Notes: a model not told the origin generated them from the sequence alone. Positions 34,074-46,064 are shown, counted from the first letter of the stretch. The stretch is DNA of 64,000 nt from Cannabis sativa (GCF_029168945.1 NC_083603.1:43276396-43340395); one strand, 5' to 3'. Numbers and translations are program-made.

Positions 34074-34815
34074 TTAGTAAAAACAAGACTGTCTTATATT
34101 AGTAGTTATTCATATTAATTAATTACAGTGTCTTTGCCGGTTAGGATCTCCCTAGTTCCAATATGGTTAAGCTAATGGCTATTTTTAGAATCTCTTTGCT
34201 CTCTCATAACAAAAATTAGAGTTAGAAAGGATTTTGAAAAGCTTTCTGTTGATGTAATCATTGTGTTTCTCATCTCATTGAAATGTTCTTAATTTGATAT
34301 TATATATTGAGGTATTTTTCTTAGAAAAAAAAGTTAACCTTAATATATGAAATATAATACATATAAGAAGAAGAGGAATTTCAATTAATATATAGTATTA
34401 TTGAAAAGCAAAACATCAAACAGAAAAATCTAAGAAAAGCCACTAGATATACATATAGATAAGCATACATGCATGCATGCATGCATAAGGTGATGATAAG
34501 GAGGTCTTTTTTACTTTTGTTATTTTGTTTCTTTCATCAAATCTTTATGGGTTGTCATGATGATAGAATATATATATTCAAATTAAGATTATATACCTAT
34601 ATATAAATAAAAAATAAATAAATAATATTCTGATCTCTTTTAACCACTTTCTCCCAATTAAAATTTCACTATATACTCTTAAAAATATCTTAGTTTCAAG
34701 ATAAACTTTTATATTATTTGTTAGAGGACCACTTATATGTATACTTTATAATTATTTAAATTTCAATGACTAGTCTTCATCAAACAAAAATATCTCCCTC
34801 CCAAGGTTAAAAAAA
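34074..34815. other. intergenic region upstream of the small gene at 34933
   Basis: Contains a (CATG)n run near 34467-34484 and AT-rich DNA. No gene recognised. Confidence 0.45.
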
Positions 34816-34932
34816 AAAGCTATAAATTCAGACATTGCCTGTAAATTTTTTTAATACAAGTTAAGAGTTTTCTTGAATACATATATATCTAAATTAGGCA
34901 AAGAAAGAAAAAAGATCAAGAAAAAAGAATTA

Positions 34933-35187
34933 ATGGAGTACTACTCTGTGTATAGTATGTTGATGAGAAGCAATAAGCGCATTTACAAAGAATCAGAGAA
35001 TAGTTCATCATCATCAACATCATCAGTTCAACGTTATAATAATCATAATAATAGTTCAGCAAATCATGAGAAGGGTAGTTCGAATGATGAAGAAGCCATT
35101 GATGCCATTGATGCTAAAGCTGCAAGCTATATATTAGGTGTTCAACAACGTTTTAAGGTTGAAAGGGTTATGGGAGCTGCTAACTAA
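34933..35187 (+). CDS. small 84-residue protein of unknown function
   Basis: The frame starts MEYYSVYSMLMRSNKRIYKE, has a serine/asparagine-rich low-complexity middle (about residues 22-50), an acidic patch (NDEEAIDAIDA) and a conserved-looking end AKAASYILGVQQRFKVERVM. TATAAA at 34820-34825 precedes it. A longer in-frame stretch upstream has no ATG, so 34933 is the first start codon. The acidic plus 'A-x2-YI-x4-RFK' tail loosely recalls the short C-terminal motif of DUF761-type plant proteins, but I am not sure. No signal peptide or membrane segment is seen. It stands alone between the copia element and a SINE. Confidence 0.6.
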   Translation: MEYYSVYSMLMRSNKRIYKESENSSSSSTSSVQRYNNHNNSSANHEKGSSNDEEAIDAIDAKAASYILGVQQRFKVERVMGAAN

Positions 35188-35189
35188 GA

Positions 35190-35525
35190 TGGATCATCAT
35201 CACATATATATATTAGGTCTTTTTCTTAATTAATATATATATATAGAGAGAGGGGATTAGTTTATAGCTAATAACCTTGATGATTAGTTAATATATATGT
35301 ATAGTACTTTCTTGACCAGAATATATAATAGCATATATATATATTAAGCGTTTATATATTTGTAGTGAAAGTCAGGTATGTATGTATTTATATTCTGGTT
35401 GATATTTAGTAAGTTTCAGTGTTTCAGCAAAGTTATAATAAGTAACAAATTTCAAGATTTGTGGCTTTTTTTTTATTGGAATGTTATATGTTAATTCAAG
35501 CAATGGTTTCCATCTTATGATTAAA
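35190..35525. other. 3' flank of the small gene
   Basis: TA-dinucleotide runs (35208-35250, 35330-35350) and AT-rich DNA; presumably the 3' UTR at first, then nothing recognised. Confidence 0.45.
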
Positions 35526-35542
35526 AGAATTATTGGTAGTTA

Positions 35543-35650
35543 ACCACTTGAGGCTAGCTCAAGTGACCATAGGTGAGTGTGTGTCTTGGAGGTCTTGGGT
35601 TCGAGTGGTAAAATATGGTTGTAATATATAAACGCTTAAATAAAAAAAAA
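35543..35650 (+). mobile_element. tRNA-derived SINE with target-site duplication
   Basis: GGCTAGCTCAAGTGACCATA is a pol III A-box region, and GGTCTTGGGTTCGAGT, about 40 bp on, holds the B box. A short A tract ends the element. The flanks GAATTATTGGTAGTTA (35527-35542) and GAATTATTTATAGTTA (35651-35666) are a 16-bp target-site duplication with two mismatches. Length is about 108 bp. A SINE is mobilised by a LINE in trans; the only LINE trace here is at 7732-8131, and no link between them is shown. Confidence 0.88.
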
Positions 35651-35744
35651 GAATTATTTATAGTTACACTTACTTATCTACCCTGCTAGTTGTTAAGTTT
35701 TGTTAATTTTGTAATTTATTTAAATTAATTATATATATTTTATA

Positions 35745-35912
35745 GGGATTTTTTTTAGATAAAATTAGTCTCATTAAAACCTCTTGAGTGAACCTAGTAA
35801 GAAAAATCTCAAGAAAAAAAAGAGTGCTAAACAATGCAGTAATCAATAATATCCTTCTTCAAAAAAAAAAAAAATAGCAATACAAAATCAAAATAGTAAA
35901 ACCATTATACAT
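35745..35912. other. spacer, nothing recognised
   Basis: Short A-rich sequence between the SINE and the MITE. Confidence 0.4.
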
Positions 35913-35913
35913 A

Positions 35914-36228
35914 GGAGGCGTTTGGTTGGAAGGAATGAAAATATAGGAATGGGAATGGGAATGGGAATGGGAATGAGAATAAGAATGGAATGGAATAAAA
36001 TTTAAAATGCATAAAAAAAATTGATAAAAAAACCATTAAATTTTTTTTCTTGTTACATTGGAATGATCATTCCTTTCTTTTTAAAATGGAATAGTCATTC
36101 CACCAAAATGGTGGAAAAAGCATTCCATTAGAATGCTATTCCAATACTTTAAAATGCAACCAAACAAATGAATGGAATAAAAATTATTTCCTTTCCATTC
36201 CAGTTACCTCCAACCAAACGCGACCTTA
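35914..36228. mobile_element. MITE with GGCGTTTGGTTGGA ends
   Basis: The left end AGGCGTTTGGTTGGAAGGAA (35916) and right end ...TTCCAGTTACCTCCAACCAA, ACGC (36222) are inverted repeats. A (GGGAAT)n microsatellite follows the left end (35949-35975), and inverted GGAATGATCATTCC words lie inside. About 315 bp, non-coding. Such GTTTGGTTGG elements are common in plants; the superfamily was not determined. Confidence 0.7.
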
Positions 36229-36835
36229 ATTCTCATCAGAAGAAAATAAAGTGCTTCTAAAGAGTGACCCATACTATTAACAATACTGCGAATAGGCAAT
36301 AATATCCCTCATAATGCATCCAATGTACCAGAAATCAGCATAATGTTTATTATTAATGGCAGTGACAATTGTCAAAACATGAGCAGAATTAAGTTTAAGG
36401 CAAAATTAAAATCAATGACCATGCACACTATCTCAAAAATTTCTTAAAGAAAATTTAGTATAAAGAAAAACACTAAAAATTTTATTTAGTAGAATGCTTT
36501 TCTCATGCCTCTTAGAATGAAAAAAGATGGCTCTATATATAACCATTTACATGGAGTAGGATACAAAATAAGAAACTTTCTAGAAATTTCCTACAAATAG
36601 ACAAACATAGAAAAAGAAAACTCACAACAAATGGACAAATCAACAAAATAACAAACAGAAAAAAGGAAAATCTGGCAACAAATAGACAAACTAACAAACT
36701 GAAAAACATAAAAAATGGCAAACCAACAAACAAACGATTAGAAAATTTCCTACAAATATCATGACTATCAGGAATTTTTCCATTATCATACAAAAGTAAG
36801 AGATATTGAATCTTTTTGTACTACTTATGAGCTAT
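36229..36835. other. AT-rich stretch, nothing firmly recognised
   Basis: A run of imperfect repeats of an ACAAATGGACAAA/CAACAAA type near 36590-36740 gives a Phe/Leu/Cys-rich minus-strand frame that I take as repeat-driven. May be an edge of the pararetrovirus-like block that follows. Confidence 0.35.
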
Positions 36836-36839
36836 CTAA

Positions 36840-39050
36840 AATTAGGGTCCTCCTAAAGTGGGTGCCAACCTGATGGTTCATCTCATCACTTTCATCTGGT
36901 GGACATGCATCATATTCAGAATAAATAATCTCTCATTCTAGTCTATTGTACTCAAAGAGATAGGGATCCTGGTTGATCTCTTGGTCCATGTATGAATCTT
37001 ATGAATCCTAAAAAATGTTTGTCTTACAAAGTAAGACCCCTACATGTTTGTTTCTTTGAATAGTGATGAATTTCTCTTCTTTGCTTTAGGGGCTTGGACC
37101 TGATTATGACTATTTTTTGAAATTTGGAATTTTTCTAGAGCCTTTGCTATGCGTCGTGAATAATCTAAGGGAAACATTACCCATGGGGCATTATCTTCTA
37201 TTTTTGGCCAAATTTCTGGTGGAATAGTATGGTTTTTCTCAAAAATAACATTTTGGAGATCCTTGTACTCTGAATTTTCTCTGAAAGGTGCTTCTTAGGA
37301 GCCGTATAGTTTAAAGGTGGGGTTGCAAACTATTTTCTTGTTCTCATCCAATTTTTCATTAAGACTGATATGGAAGACAGTGTAGTAATCTATCATGTTG
37401 GCTACATGTGGTCTTGATGGATAAACAAAGACATGCCTATTCCCAAAGTATTTTTTTTTCACTCTTCTGGAGGAGCGTACCAAGGCAAAATATCCATTTA
37501 GATTCGGTAGGTTGGCTTATTTTTTGCTTGTTCAAGGAAAGACTGTTTAGCAGTGAGAAGAGTCATAGTTTGGAATTCAAACTCAATTGTACATTTTCAT
37601 GTTAGGTACCAGAAAAGATGTGCTATGTATTTTGGAGTGAAAAGTGCAGTCCAGAGGGAGACTAGATTGGAAAAAGAATATTTTGGGTGAATTAAAAAAT
37701 CATGTTGAAAATAGGGTCTAAGTTTAGAAAGGATTTAGTTGTGAGTATAAATAGCCCTGTGAGAGGCCTTTTCTTTTGCTGACTTTTTGGTTTTGGAAAG
37801 GATAAGCTTTGCATCTCAAGGAAATGGGTAGGGAAATGGGTAGTGAGTAAATATTATCTGCTACAAACTTTGCCTAGTTTTTTGGATTGCTTCATGAATT
37901 TTTGGAGAAATTTCTTCTGGGAGCACATTTTTTCAAGGGTTTTTAAGACTAGTTGGAAAATTTCTCCAATTGTAGCACCCGTTAGGCTCTTTCCCAATCC
38001 AGAGAGTAGCTTCAAAGTTTCTCACCAAGTGGCTCTGGAATAAAGGAAAGAAAGGCTTGTTTTAAATTTGGATCATCAATGCCACCTATTTCGTAGAATC
38101 GTTTAGTCCATTCTTTTATAATGCTTTTTCAAGTCTCTTTTGTCCATTGAACAACACTTGAGCTTAAAAAACTCTGCTCTAAGTCTTTCAGTTACTTGTA
38201 CATCTTGGCTACAAAACTTGACATAAAGATAGCTTAGGGCATTTGTGATAGATGGGAGTTGCAAGAAAGTCATTTGTCTGTATTCACCTAAGCTTGTCCA
38301 CTAATCTTGCAAAGGTTTGGTGAATCTTAAGACAAAATTCAAGAGGATTGTCCCCGTCTATGCCTGCAGATTTTGTGTTTCCAGGCTAAGCCAAGCTTGA
38401 AATTCTTGGAATTTTTCTCGCCATTTACATGGGAGAATGTCACGAAGAGTAAAAGTTTGAAACTTAGAATATTTACTCTTTTGATGATGAATGTATTCTA
38501 GTTTTATTGTAGATGCTTCTTATTCTTCACTTTCATCCTCACTTTTGAGAATAGGCTCGGTTTGAGAATATGCCTCTTCTGTAGAATGAGTCATAAAATG
38601 TGGGGGTACATCATCTTCACTTGTATCTGAATCTTGAGACTCGTCACTAGTATCTGAATCTTGAGACTCGTCACTAGTATCTAAATCTTGGGACTAAGTT
38701 TCAGAAGTCTCTTCTTGGTCAGAGGAAGAAGACTGATTGTCAAGTTCTTCATCTGTTTGATGGATCATGGTAAAATTAGGATTATTCACAGTTCGTTGGG
38801 CCATAAATTGCTTAGGCTCTTTTTTCGATAGGGAGGATGCTTGTGGAGGAAACTTATCTAGGCTTTCTTTTTTTCTTTCCTATTTTGGTTTGTTTGCTGA
38901 TATCACTGCTATTTCTTTCAATTTTGTTAAATGATCTGCTAATAAGGTTGCACATGCTTTAGCGCGATCTTCTCTTTATGAGGGTGATTGTACTTTTAAT
39001 GGTTTTTCTTTACCGATTATAATCTCATCCTTAATGATTAATGATTTGAA
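36840..39050 (-). mobile_element. decayed endogenous pararetrovirus-like sequence (Caulimoviridae type)
   Basis: Minus-strand readable stretches lie in one direction but are cut by stops and frame changes. Around 38170-37990 is a stretch with IGGIDDPNLKQAFL and PEPLGEK, a pattern I associate with the capsid region of plant pararetroviruses. Upstream (38750-38520) is an acidic Ser/Glu/Asp-rich stretch with a tandem repeat (SQDSDTS-like), also typical of the capsid N-terminus. 37483-37295 encodes VFVYPSRPHVANMIDYYTVF, seemingly from a separate protein region of the same kind. No intact gene remains, so it is a relic. A Ty3-gypsy relative is the main alternative. Confidence 0.5.
38625..38700. 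repeat. 30-bp tandem repeat in the acidic stretch
   Basis: GTATCTGAATCTTGAGACTC and GTCACTA are repeated about 2.5 times (30-bp unit), inside the pararetrovirus-like block. Confidence 0.85.
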
Positions 39051-39470
39051 TTAATGAAGTTTGCATTATTATTCAAAAAAAATTCCTTTTATAAATTATT
39101 TAATATTTAACTCTTTCCTTTTTGATTCTAGATAAATTATGACTCTTGTTGTAAAGAATCTGAGTAGCACAGGAATTCACAAGACCATTTTGTACTACTA
39201 CTAATACATTTTTCTCTCAAACATATATATAAATATGAAACTATTATGGTTATATTTTTTTAGTTATTGGATCATTATTGAATAGTTGTGGTTAATTCAG
39301 AAAACAAATAAAAATAAATGACTTGTAACTAGTACTTTATTTCCTTATAAAATCTTAATTAAGATTAATTTTTATAATTTTTACTAAATAAGTTTCTTTT
39401 TAGCATTTTTTTGCTTAAACTATTGAAATATTTATAGCAAAAGCCCTTATGATTTTAAATTTTTACACAC
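39051..39470. other. AT-rich spacer, nothing recognised
   Basis: No frame or repeat arm recognised. Confidence 0.4.
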
Positions 39471-39474
39471 TGTT

Positions 39475-40880
39475 TACACCAAAAGTAGCTTGATGACGTG
39501 GACATCAATGTTTGACACATGGCAAGAAAGATAGCATCTCGGAGTTAAGTAGTCCCGAGTCATAGAGGTCGACCTGGAAGGGGTCCCTACGCCTAAGTTA
39601 ACTCTGGGAACTCCAGAATGGGCGTTCAGATTGCGATAAGTTGTTTTGAACTCACTATATTTCAATATTCTGTACCATGAAGCATTCAAGACTAGGCCTC
39701 GAGAGCTGAAAATACACAAATCAACACCTCAAAAACCAACCTGGGAACCTAGGATTTCACCCAGCGCCCAAGTTAAAAACCCAAACTAGAGTTTCAGTTT
39801 TTGGCACCGTCTTAGTGCGAATGGGTCAAACTTTGTATTGAGCACCTAGAGCATTAGTGCCCGGGCACCCAGCGTCTAGGTTGATAATATGTCAACTTAG
39901 GCTACTTCCAAGCATTAGATTAAAAATCTGACTTGTGCATCTTCTTCGTCTTTATCAAAAACGGGGAAACAAGTGCTTGCAGAGAAGAAACAACCCAACT
40001 TGGGTGCTAGAACAAGGGGCCGACACTCTATTTGGCACTTGGAGCTGGCCCAGCGTCTAGGTTGAAATTTTATCAATCTGGGCCAATTTTGAGAAGTTAA
40101 TCTAAAAAGTCTTCCGGACTTATTCTCTATTTTCATCAAATATTAAGATTCAACTATTTTTGGGGACCAAATGGAACTTCTAAGTGGCCTAAAACTGGAC
40201 CCAGCGCCTAGATTGATATATTGTCAACATGGGTTGTTTCCAATCAGTTTTTTGAAAAAAAGTGTTCCAGACATTTTTTTCATCATTAGAAATAATAAAT
40301 ATACAAGTAATCTCGGGGAGAAAACAAAATTCCTAAAGGCATCAAAGTTGAGCCTAACGCCCAGGTTGACCTGGTGCTGGTTTTGATAATTCAAATGCCA
40401 ATTCTGCTCTTCGAATACTCTTCAAAATGGTCCAAAATGGGGTAGGAGACCTTATCCTCAAGTTCAAGAACCTTAGAAGTGTCAAAACGACATCCCAGAA
40501 GCTCTTAAAAAAGTACCCAGCGCCCAAGTTGACAAATGGCCTGGTGTGTTGGGTTTTGCTTATGCGATTTTGATTCTGTCTTGACTGTTCCTCTAGTTTT
40601 TCATAATAACTAAGAGCCATGAAGTTAGAAGAGTCAAATTGACAACTTCATATTTTTCACGTTTTCGACAAAGTGACTTACTCAGAAATTGGGAGTTTCG
40701 AGTTTCCTGTTTTCGTAAAATAACAGCTTCACCAGAACATAAAAACAGGCTAAGTGATGTCCAAATATCACTTAGGCATCAAAATACGTACATCCTTGAC
40801 ACATTTTTTGATGTCAACTTAGGCGCTGGGTCCAGAATAGTCTTCAATAAAACGACCATAACTCACTCAATATTGATTTG
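39475..40880. repeat. diverged repeat array with CCCAGCGCCYAGGTTGA core
   Basis: The core recurs near 39758 (CCCAGCGCCCAAGTTAA), 39869 (CCCAGCGTCTAGGTTGA), 40051 (CCCAGCGTCTAGGTTGA), 40201 (CCCAGCGCCTAGATTGA), 40354 (CTAACGCCCAGGTTGA) and 40517 (CCCAGCGCCCAAGTTGA), and inverted near 40819 (CAACTTAGGCGCTGGG). Spacing is 110-300 bp and the sequence between the cores is only loosely alike. No protein reads through it. The origin is unknown; a retroelement untranslated region or an old satellite are both possible. Confidence 0.7.
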
Positions 40881-41246
40881 ATTAACGCGATTCAACTATT
40901 GCATTTCAAAGTTATTTCAATGCTCTATCAAGTCATGTATTACACTTTAATCGTAATTCTGAAGTTATTGACTCCAGATTTCACCCCAAAGGAGTTACAA
41001 ATTTAAGCTACAATTACTAAAATTAAGCATGATTCTTTATATAAATAGATCGGGTTAGGTTAACCCGTTTATAAACGAGTTGGGTTTGTCTTTTAGTTTC
41101 TTACATGATTAATAAATGGTTCAGATTTGGGTTAAGCATTTTCTAGTAATACCTAAGCCTCAACATGACATGACACAAACACGATCCACAGAAACAACCC
41201 AAAAACAGGAATTTCTACCCCTACTTGGACCACGAACCCAGACCCT
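40881..41246. other. spacer, nothing recognised
   Basis: Contains GGGTTAGGTTAACCCG (41043-41058), a small palindrome, but no gene. Confidence 0.4.
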
Positions 41247-41580
41247 CACTACAAGAATTATTACGTTTACCAGCACAATTTGCTACTGTGCTGGCAAAAG
41301 TAAAAAGTAACTTTTACAAGCGTATCTCGCAAACTGCACTGGCAAGAAGGTCAAAGTTTTACCAGCGAACATTTACAACGGAAAAAGTTTTAATTTTTAC
41401 CAGCCTATCTACGTATGAGAAAAGTTATTTTTTTGCCAACGCTTTTCATTTTGCGCCAACAAAAGTTCTCAAACCAACGTTTATTTGCCAACACATCAAA
41501 AGTAGATTCTGTTTGCCATTGCAATACCAAACTTTTGCCAGCGCAAAAATAAGTTAGCAAAAGTGATATTTCTTGTAGTG
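41247..41580. mobile_element. 334-bp CACTA-type MITE
   Basis: Starts CACTACAAGAAT and ends ATATTTCTTGTAGTG. A 3-bp duplication CCT flanks it (41244-41246, 41581-41583), as expected for the CACTA superfamily. Inside, words of the form TTTACCAGCG, GTGCTGGCAAAAGT and TTTGCCAGCG repeat in both orientations. Related copy at 54812-55122. Non-coding, so it was moved by an element elsewhere; its TIR resembles but is not identical to that of the CACTA at 46253. Confidence 0.9.
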
Positions 41581-41583
41581 CCT

Positions 41584-41835
41584 GTACCTGAACCCGACCT
41601 CAGCCTCGCACCCGGACCCCGGTCCAAGTCCAATGTCGAGGTCTAGGGTTCAAATTGGGGTTTGTAGTCTAGGGCCAAAGATGGGATCCAACTTTAGGGC
41701 CAAGGTCAAAGTTGGGGTCGAATTTATGGTAAAGATAGTATAATTTTACACAATCTATTAAGACAAGTCAATATCAAACATAGTATTATATTAAATAATA
41801 CTAATACAATACAACACTCTACACAACACCTTGTT
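41584..41835. repeat. dispersed repeat, second copy (see 8726-8975)
   Basis: ACCCGGACCCCGGTCCAAGT, GGGTTCAAATTGGGG, AAGTTGGGGTCGAATTTATG, ATTTTACACAATCTATTA, AAGTCAATATCAAACA and TATTAAATAATACTAATACA follow the order of the 8.7-kb copy. The CACTA MITE inserted at its edge. Confidence 0.65.
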
Positions 41836-42180
41836 CACAAATTGCACAAGATTTAACAATTTTTATAATAATGATAGTGGTCTACTTTAGCAATTTTCAA
41901 AGAATTATAAATATATGTATTTGTTTTAACTAAAGGAAAGTATGATGCCAATATATATTCATCTTGAAAAGCTCAGATCGATAATATAAATTAAGCTACT
42001 CACAATAATACAGATAGCTTGCTAATAATTAATTAATGCACTTATAGTTTACTAATCAATACATATATAATATACAGTCGCACTCGCACAATATTATAAT
42101 TCATATCTAAACATATATACATAATACATAAACATAGATAGATATAGATAATCTATAATACATAATAATCTTAACACAGT
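41836..42180. other. 3' flank of the MADS-box gene, AT-rich
   Basis: TA-rich DNA downstream of the possible last exon of the MADS gene. Nothing else seen. Confidence 0.4.
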
Positions 42181-42415
42181 GAGAAGATACTGGTGAGATA
42201 TCGCTTGTGAATCCCTGGTACCCTGCATTTCAAAATATGTATAGCTAGCATTATTTTTTTTTTTTTGGTATAAACACTTATGTACTTGTATATAACAATA
42301 AATGAATGAACAAAATTTGCAAGTATATTTGATCAGTTTTAATATAAAGATAATGGTATATATTATATATATAATTACCTGTGAATTGCCAAGATGGATT
42401 ATATATATATTGGCA

Positions 42416-45400
42416 TCATGCTTCTTGCTGTTGATCTAGCAACTTGACCTTGTATATATATACACCAATATATTTATTATAAACTAATTACTTAATCATA
42501 TATATATAATTAGTAATTAATAGTGTATATAGTATAAGAGGTAGGGAAGTGGTGAAGAGATAATCTCACTTTTTTCTGGAGTCGAGTGTTCTCCTCTACC
42601 AATGCTCGACGCTGTGTACATACATATATAATTCATTAATTAAAACAACAAAATATATTATCATATCAAATATAGTAGTTCTAAAATGCATGCTCTTTTC
42701 TTATATTAAGATCTTTCACCAAATTAAAGCAGGAACAATGATATTGGCAAGACTGTACATTCAATTAAAGCCATATAGCTTACAATATATATAATATGCA
42801 TATATATATATATTTAGGACTTATATTAACCGATAGTATATAAATATATATATATGATTGAACTGTATGTTGAAAGAAAAACATGATGAAATAGCATATA
42901 TATATATAGGCGGTTTTTCAGTAATATAGAGTTTAATACAAAATTAAATTTTGGGACTGGTAAAACTTTTAAAATGAGTTCTAAAATTCAATCCTTCCTA
43001 ACTACATAATAATATTTATTATATTTTCTTATTATTATATATTTTATTTATATACTAATAATTTTTTTTTTCACATTTTCATGTCGAGAACTCAAGCCGT
43101 ATAAACTCTCAGAGCCGACCAATATAAATATATATATATATATAAAGACTGAATTTTTATTTATTTATTTAAAAGGAAAGTTCAATTACCACATTAGGTG
43201 ATAGGGAGAGGCAAATCTCCATTAACATAAGAGAATGCCACTAGGAAACCCCATCTCAAAAACCAGAAGTCTTACCCAAACAATTCAAATATACTAACAA
43301 TTTAAATAATATGTAACTCCAACATATGTATATATCTATTAGGTTGTATTGTTAGTTTTTTGGGCTTTGTATAGTTAGTATGGTGAGTTTGCATTTTGGC
43401 TGCAACGTATCAGTTTTGAATTAATAAGGCTAAAAGAATAGCAGATAGATTCATTGGTTAAGTTTCTAACCACGAGATTTATTAAATATATATTTGATAC
43501 TAAGTATCAATTTTTTTTTTATCATTATGTAGATACTTTATTGGAGGGACGGAAAATCACAAGATAGAACTTTTCTTTTATAAAATTAAGGTTACATTGT
43601 CTAATTTCTGTACATGCCTTTAGGAATTATAGGTTAGACAATAAACCTTTTTAGATGAAATAAACGGTCATTTTTGTTATTATTTTAAGATTTATTGCTT
43701 AATCTAAATATATATTTATATGTATTATGAGTAAGATTCTAGCTAAAATTATTAGACTATAATAAGTTGAAATTAATATATACAAACTTAATTGGTATTT
43801 AGGATGCATTTTGTAATACTTTTTTTAATTAATTTTTTATTTTTTTAATTAAAAAAGTCAGAATACTTTTAGAAAGTGTGTTCTATACATTTTTCACATG
43901 AGAATCATAATTTTAAAAATTTTGAAAATAAAAAAAAATTACTTTTTTAAATTTTTTTAAACACATTTTTTTTTTTAATTATATAGTTTAAATTTATTTT
44001 CTTTTCATCAATATTTTGGAGTTTGAAACCTGAACTCAAACTTCAGCCCCGACCCTAGACTTAAACTCAACTCCAAATCCTGATTTGGACCCACACTTAA
44101 CTAAAATAAAAACAAAAACAAAAAATAAAATTTACAAAACATTTTTATTTTTATTTTTAAAATTTAAAATTAAAAGTAATTACAGAACACAAAAATAAAA
44201 AATAAAAGTATTATCAAACCATACTCTCCCTAAATATTGTTTCCTTTAGCTCGTTAAAAACTCATGAAATGTATTCTTATTATATCCATCAAATATTAAT
44301 AAAGATTACTGTTCAAAAAAATATTAATAAAAATTATATATTATCACAACTTTAATGAATATTTATTCTCTCAAGATAATAATAATTCGTCAAACATATA
44401 TTATATGGAATCATATATAGTACATGTTAACACAAATTATAACTATAAGTAACTATATGTATTATCAATTTAAGAAATTAACTTTTGTGATATTATATTA
44501 ATATAATTATTTGATAAGCAATATGATATAGTAATAAAATTAGTTATATATCTTACCCGTCTTTTGAGGAAGTTGATGTGTTCAGATACGATCCTTCTCT
44601 GTCAATCGGTCATAATTATTATATAAGCTAATTAATTCAATAATTAATAACATAAAAAGTAAAACAAATTCCTAGCTATCTTTCTTATATGTAAATAAGT
44701 TTATGGTTTATAACTAATTATACATATAATTTTTTTTTTCTTTATTAATTCATTATTAGAAAATGTAATAATATACAGACCTTCTTGCAGCGAACTCGTT
44801 CAACCCCAATCTTAAGCTGTCGTTCCAGTTGTCTTAACTCTTTCATACCCAAATTTGATAGATCTTCACCAGCTAAGTTCCTACACATTATTATATATAA
44901 AATATAGGAACTCTATATATTTATATATATAGATATTGGTTGATCATGTATTTGTACCTTAAATTTCCTTCCAAAGTTTCTGTTGATCTTTTCATTTCTT
45001 CAATTTCAGTTCTCCAAAACTGCACCAAACAAAGTAAAGCTCTCCCATTTATCATAGTGTGTGGAAAGGGTTAAATTTTTTAATTAATTACCATGAAATT
45101 AATTATATATGATGGTAGCCAGCTGGTCAAGGCCGTACTACATATTATAAAAATTAAATAATAATAATAATTTGCATTTATTTTTTTACAAGGCCTATAT
45201 ATCAAAATCATATGATTCATGTTCATGAATCCGATTCAATTATATACCCATATATATATATTAACATGTAATTAAACCCACTTTGCACAGATCTGCAAAG
45301 CAAAAACATCAATCATATATATATAAGTAAAAAAGTTAAGTTATGGGGTTAAATACTTTTTTATTATTTCATGATGTAAAACTAAAAGCATAAATCACTT

Positions 45401-46064
45401 AACGACACGTATATAACTCATGTTAATTATTTAATTATTAGTCTTTGCTTAAGGAAACCAATAGTAGTGATGATCATTTTATTTATAAAAAAATTAATAT
45501 ATATAATTAAGTAAAAACAATTCATATATTTGTCTTATTAAATAATATATAAGAGAAAGCGACTAATATATATAACAACGATTCCTATAACTGCACATAA
45601 AGAAGAAGAAAAAAATCTCTTAAAAATAATATATTTAACAAAAACAAAATTCATCATCTATACATACATGCATATAGATCTATATAAAAATATATATAAA
45701 TATATATATAATACCTCAATGGTTGTAGAACGTTGGTTATGAGTGGATCCAAGCAATCCCATTTCACTTCTGTATCTAACAATGCTTCTGTCCATGCTGA
45801 ACCATGATTAACAAACATTAATTAATTATAATTAGATTAATATGAAGAAAGGGTAATTAATTAATTAATTAATAGTACTAACTCATGGCTTGCATATTGG
45901 TAGAGCTTGCCAGAAGAAGAGAAAATAATAAGAGCAAGTTCAGCATCACAAAGCAAAGAAAGCTCAAAAGCTTTCTTCAAAAGACCATTTCTTCTCTTTG
46001 AGAAAGTCACTTGTCTGCTTGTTGGATTCTCTATTCTCTTCACCTCAACTTTCCCTCTCCCCAT
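42416..46064 (-). CDS. TM8: MIKC-type MADS-box transcription factor, probably TM8 clade
   Basis: Exons on minus: 46064-45883, 45796-45715, 45019-44958, 44880-44781, 44598-44557, 42611-42570, 42448-42416. Lengths 182, 82, 62, 100, 42 and 42 nt are the classic MIKC pattern, and all phases fit; product 180 residues. Residues 1-60 are the MADS DNA-binding domain ([40 protein letters not shown]), which binds CArG boxes. An I region follows ([20 protein letters not shown]), then a K coiled coil ([49 protein letters not shown]). [17 protein letters not shown] and the short C-terminus recall tomato TM8 and cucumber ERAF17; this is from memory, and another MIKC clade remains possible. The last exon ends in TGA, but reading goes on in frame (see findings). 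Confidence 0.88.
42612..44556. other. large MADS-box intron, 1945 bp
   Basis: Intron between the two 42-nt K-domain exons. AT-rich with TA-dinucleotide runs; no transposon ends recognised. Long introns in MADS genes often hold regulatory DNA, but I see no specific CArG cluster. Confidence 0.55.

Noticed and set aside
34873..34932. N-terminal extension of the small gene at 34933
   Set aside because: The frame is open but has TTG, not ATG, at 34873; the first ATG is at 34933.
36533..36793. Minus-strand Phe/Leu/Cys-rich frame resembling a membrane protein
   Set aside because: Comes from short imperfect repeats of ACAAATGGACAAA type; no conserved topology.
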